NCBI GenBank assembly: GCA_015485235.1
Contig: WFTX01000248.1
Coordinates: 1 to 6,525, forward strand
Length of the DNA stretch: 6,525 nucleotides
Origin: Nitrospirota bacterium
GTDB lineage: Bacteria > Nitrospirota > Thermodesulfovibrionia > Thermodesulfovibrionales > JdFR-85
Direction: 5' to 3'
Part shown: one piece after another, positions 5,674 to 6,525 of the stretch
Layout of the letters: each line of letters begins with the position of its first letter
Position numbering within the stretch: the stretch's first letter is position 1
Made by a program: the position numbers and the translations under genes
The notes under the pieces: generated by a model
The model's database searches: none
Told to the model about the DNA's origin: nothing
What the model saw: only the letters and a program-made list of their open reading frames with translations

Positions 5674-5781
5674 ATGGCGGTATTCAAGTGCGATAAGTGC
5701 GGCGCTACCAAGGAGGGCAGGTGTAAACCCAAGAAATGCCCTGAGTGCGGCTCTACCGGAACCATGCAGAAACAGGGATAA
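5674..5781 (+). CDS. rdl: rubredoxin-like small protein, RCKP type
   Basis: 35 residues: C6-x2-C9 and C22-x2-C25 form a rubredoxin or zinc-ribbon type four-Cys site, with an extra Cys17 inside the GRCKP motif (15-19). This matches the small RCKP-type rubredoxin-like domain that also resembles the C-terminal part of rubrerythrin. The start follows a near-perfect AGGAGGTGA (5660-5668) inside the end of perR, and the ATG lies one base after the perR stop, so the two form one operon. In Desulfovibrio vulgaris a rubredoxin-like gene of this kind is grouped with rubrerythrin and a Fur/PerR gene. That suggests an electron-transfer or metal-handling part in peroxide defence, though zinc rather than iron binding is possible. 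Rubrerythrin itself is missing here. Confidence 0.85.
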   Translation: MAVFKCDKCGATKEGRCKPKKCPECGSTGTMQKQG

Positions 5782-5793
5782 GTTATTTGTTTA

Positions 5794-5822
5794 TTGACAA
5801 ATCATTTGATATTTGAGAAAAT
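5794..5822 (+). promoter_or_regulatory. possible promoter with palindrome before the zinc-ribbon gene pair
   Basis: TTGACA (5794-5799) with GAAAAT (5817-5822, 4 of 6) at 17 bp could be a promoter, but the predicted start near 5829 would fall inside the ribosome binding sequence, which weakens the case. The perfect palindrome CAAAT-C-ATTTG (5798-5808) overlaps the -35 and shares the AATNATT-type core of the perR sites. TTGACA is also matched by TGTCAA (5822-5827), and ATTTGAT-ATTTGAG is a near tandem repeat (5804-5817). It may be an operator region even if the exact promoter is elsewhere. Confidence 0.35.
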
Positions 5823-5840
5823 GTCAAGGAGGTATATACG

Positions 5841-6293
5841 ATGTGTATGGAGTATTCAATGAGCTGTGAATGCGGCTCCCGGAGGGCGAGTTTCAATTTC
5901 AGGGATGAGATCATGCCACCAGAGGTTATCAGCAGGCTCTACTGCCCGGACTGCTCAGGTGAGATCAATATCGACTCATCATCAATGATTGCCGACAATG
6001 GATGGGTGATAGAATATGATATGGAGATAGCTGAGTTTGCATCGCTTAAAACTCCCCGCCTTGCAGGCACTTCCCTGACCCCCGAGACTCTCTTCGATGA
6101 AGGGCTCGCTACGTGGCGTGGAATATATCCAGGCGACCATATAGACAGTGCCCTCGAGAGAGAGGAGATCGTAAGGATGGCAAAGACAGACCCAAAGGGT
6201 TACATTGAAAGGATAAAATCCTGGGGCATTGAAAGGATGGAACGCCTCAGGGCAGAAGGATGGAGGAAGGCAAATGAAGGGCAGAGAGTTTAA
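5841..6293 (+). CDS. unrecognised 150-aa protein with an N-terminal Cys cluster
   Basis: I do not recognise this family. The N-terminal third has Cys9 and Cys11 (CECGS) and a C35-x2-C38 pair (YCPDCSG), consistent with a zinc-ribbon-like site in which the first pair is CxC rather than CxxC. A middle part (about 50-105) with many aromatics (WVIEYDMEIAEF, WRGIYPGDH) looks like a small folded domain. A strongly charged, probably amphipathic helix (about 107-148) ends the protein and holds a short internal repeat, IERI and IERM. There is no signal peptide or membrane segment. AAGGAGGT (5826-5833) lies 7 nt before ATG 5841, favouring it over the ATG at 5847. Its last 20 bases overlap the next gene. 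The position after perR-rdl suggests, but does not show, a stress or metal-related role. Confidence 0.8.
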   Translation: MCMEYSMSCECGSRRASFNFRDEIMPPEVISRLYCPDCSGEINIDSSSMIADNGWVIEYDMEIAEFASLKTPRLAGTSLTPETLFDEGLATWRGIYPGDHIDSALEREEIVRMAKTDPKGYIERIKSWGIERMERLRAEGWRKANEGQRV

Positions 6294-6450
6294 TGATAAA
6301 CCAGCGTGTTCAGCCAGGAGTGTGCCCTTTCCGACAGAGCTTACATGTCCCCAGTGTGGAGTGGAAATCGAGATATGGAGTGATGAGGATCAGACTCATT
6401 GCAAGCTATGTGGATACGTTGTTTATAATCATGAAAAATATACAAACTGA
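6274..6450 (+). CDS. unrecognised 58-aa zinc-ribbon protein
   Basis: 58 residues from ATG 6274. GGAGG (6262-6266), inside the end of the preceding gene, is 7 nt upstream. The in-frame ATG at 6229 would add 15 residues that only mirror the other reading frame, so the shorter form is preferred. After a polar N-terminus, LTCPQCGVEIEIWSDED (23-39) and C43-x2-C46-G give a textbook four-Cys zinc ribbon (C25, C28, C43, C46), with a lone Cys12 outside it. The 20-bp overlap with the 150-aa gene implies coupled translation and a shared task. Small stand-alone ribbons can bind nucleic acid, protein or metal, and the sequence does not say which. Confidence 0.8.
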   Translation: MKGREFNDKPACSARSVPFPTELTCPQCGVEIEIWSDEDQTHCKLCGYVVYNHEKYTN

Positions 6451-6460
6451 ACAGTAACAG

Positions 6461-6491
6461 GCCGGCCTGACGGGGTTCCACAAATGCCGGC
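6461..6491. repeat. paired GCCGGC palindromes between genes
   Basis: GCCGGC occurs at 6461-6466 and 6486-6491 in the 63-bp gap before the last gene. Each copy is self-complementary and the two can pair across a 19-base loop. No T-run follows, so this is not a typical intrinsic terminator. No promoter was found in the gap, so the last gene may be read from upstream. Confidence 0.3.
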
Positions 6492-6513
6492 ATAAATCAA
6501 AGAGGAGGTCAGT

Positions 6514-6525
6514 ATGGCAGTCTCA
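6514..6525 (+). CDS. start of a gene cut by the right edge
   Basis: ATG GCA GTC TCA (MAVS) begins 4 nt after a strong AGGAGGT (6503-6509). Only four codons are visible, so the product cannot be identified. The strong ribosome binding site makes a real start likely. Confidence 0.6.

Overview
The window reads as a chromosomal segment of an anaerobic or microaerophilic bacterium, with every recognisable gene on the plus strand. Moderate GC, frequent AGA/AGG arginine and ATA isoleucine codons, a PerR-rubredoxin-like pair and an HDOD-GGDEF protein would suit Nitrospirota (Thermodesulfovibrio-like lineages) or sulfate-reducer-type deltaproteobacteria. That placement is an inference from style and gene content, not a proven assignment.

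Left edge (1-304): the last 25 codons of an unrecognised gene, then a compact self-contained unit. It has a sigma70-type promoter with an extended -10, a leader that can fold into two hairpins with the same AUGAA loop, a 20-residue basic Cys-rich small ORF with a strong ribosome binding site, and a perfect 12-bp terminator-like hairpin. A second promoter (TTGACC / TGTGATAAT) lies just before the next gene and places its transcript start almost on the ATG.

Middle (305-5106): four genes in two overlapping pairs. A 15-repeat TPR lipoprotein overlaps ispE (MEP isoprenoid pathway kinase) by one base. After 67 bp, an HDOD-GGDEF diguanylate cyclase overlaps trmB (tRNA m7G46 methyltransferase) by one base. 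Both overlaps are TGATG. TPR protein next to ispE is a known arrangement, as in the Pseudomonas TPR-lolB-ispE-prs region, but lolB is absent here.

Right part (5107-6525): a peroxide-response module. An AT-rich tract leads into a strong promoter for perR that carries two nearly identical 15-bp palindromic sites, the likely autoregulatory operators. perR is followed after one base by a 35-aa rubredoxin-like protein (RCKP type). A third promoter-like region with an 11-bp palindrome precedes two overlapping genes for unrecognised zinc-ribbon-type proteins (150 and 58 aa). A new gene begins at the right edge with only four codons visible.

The most unusual content is the small Cys-rich ORF unit at 73-268, the apparently leaderless TPR gene, the duplicated perR operator, and the run of three small Cys-pair proteins after perR. 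No tRNA, rRNA, CRISPR array, transposon or phage gene was seen.
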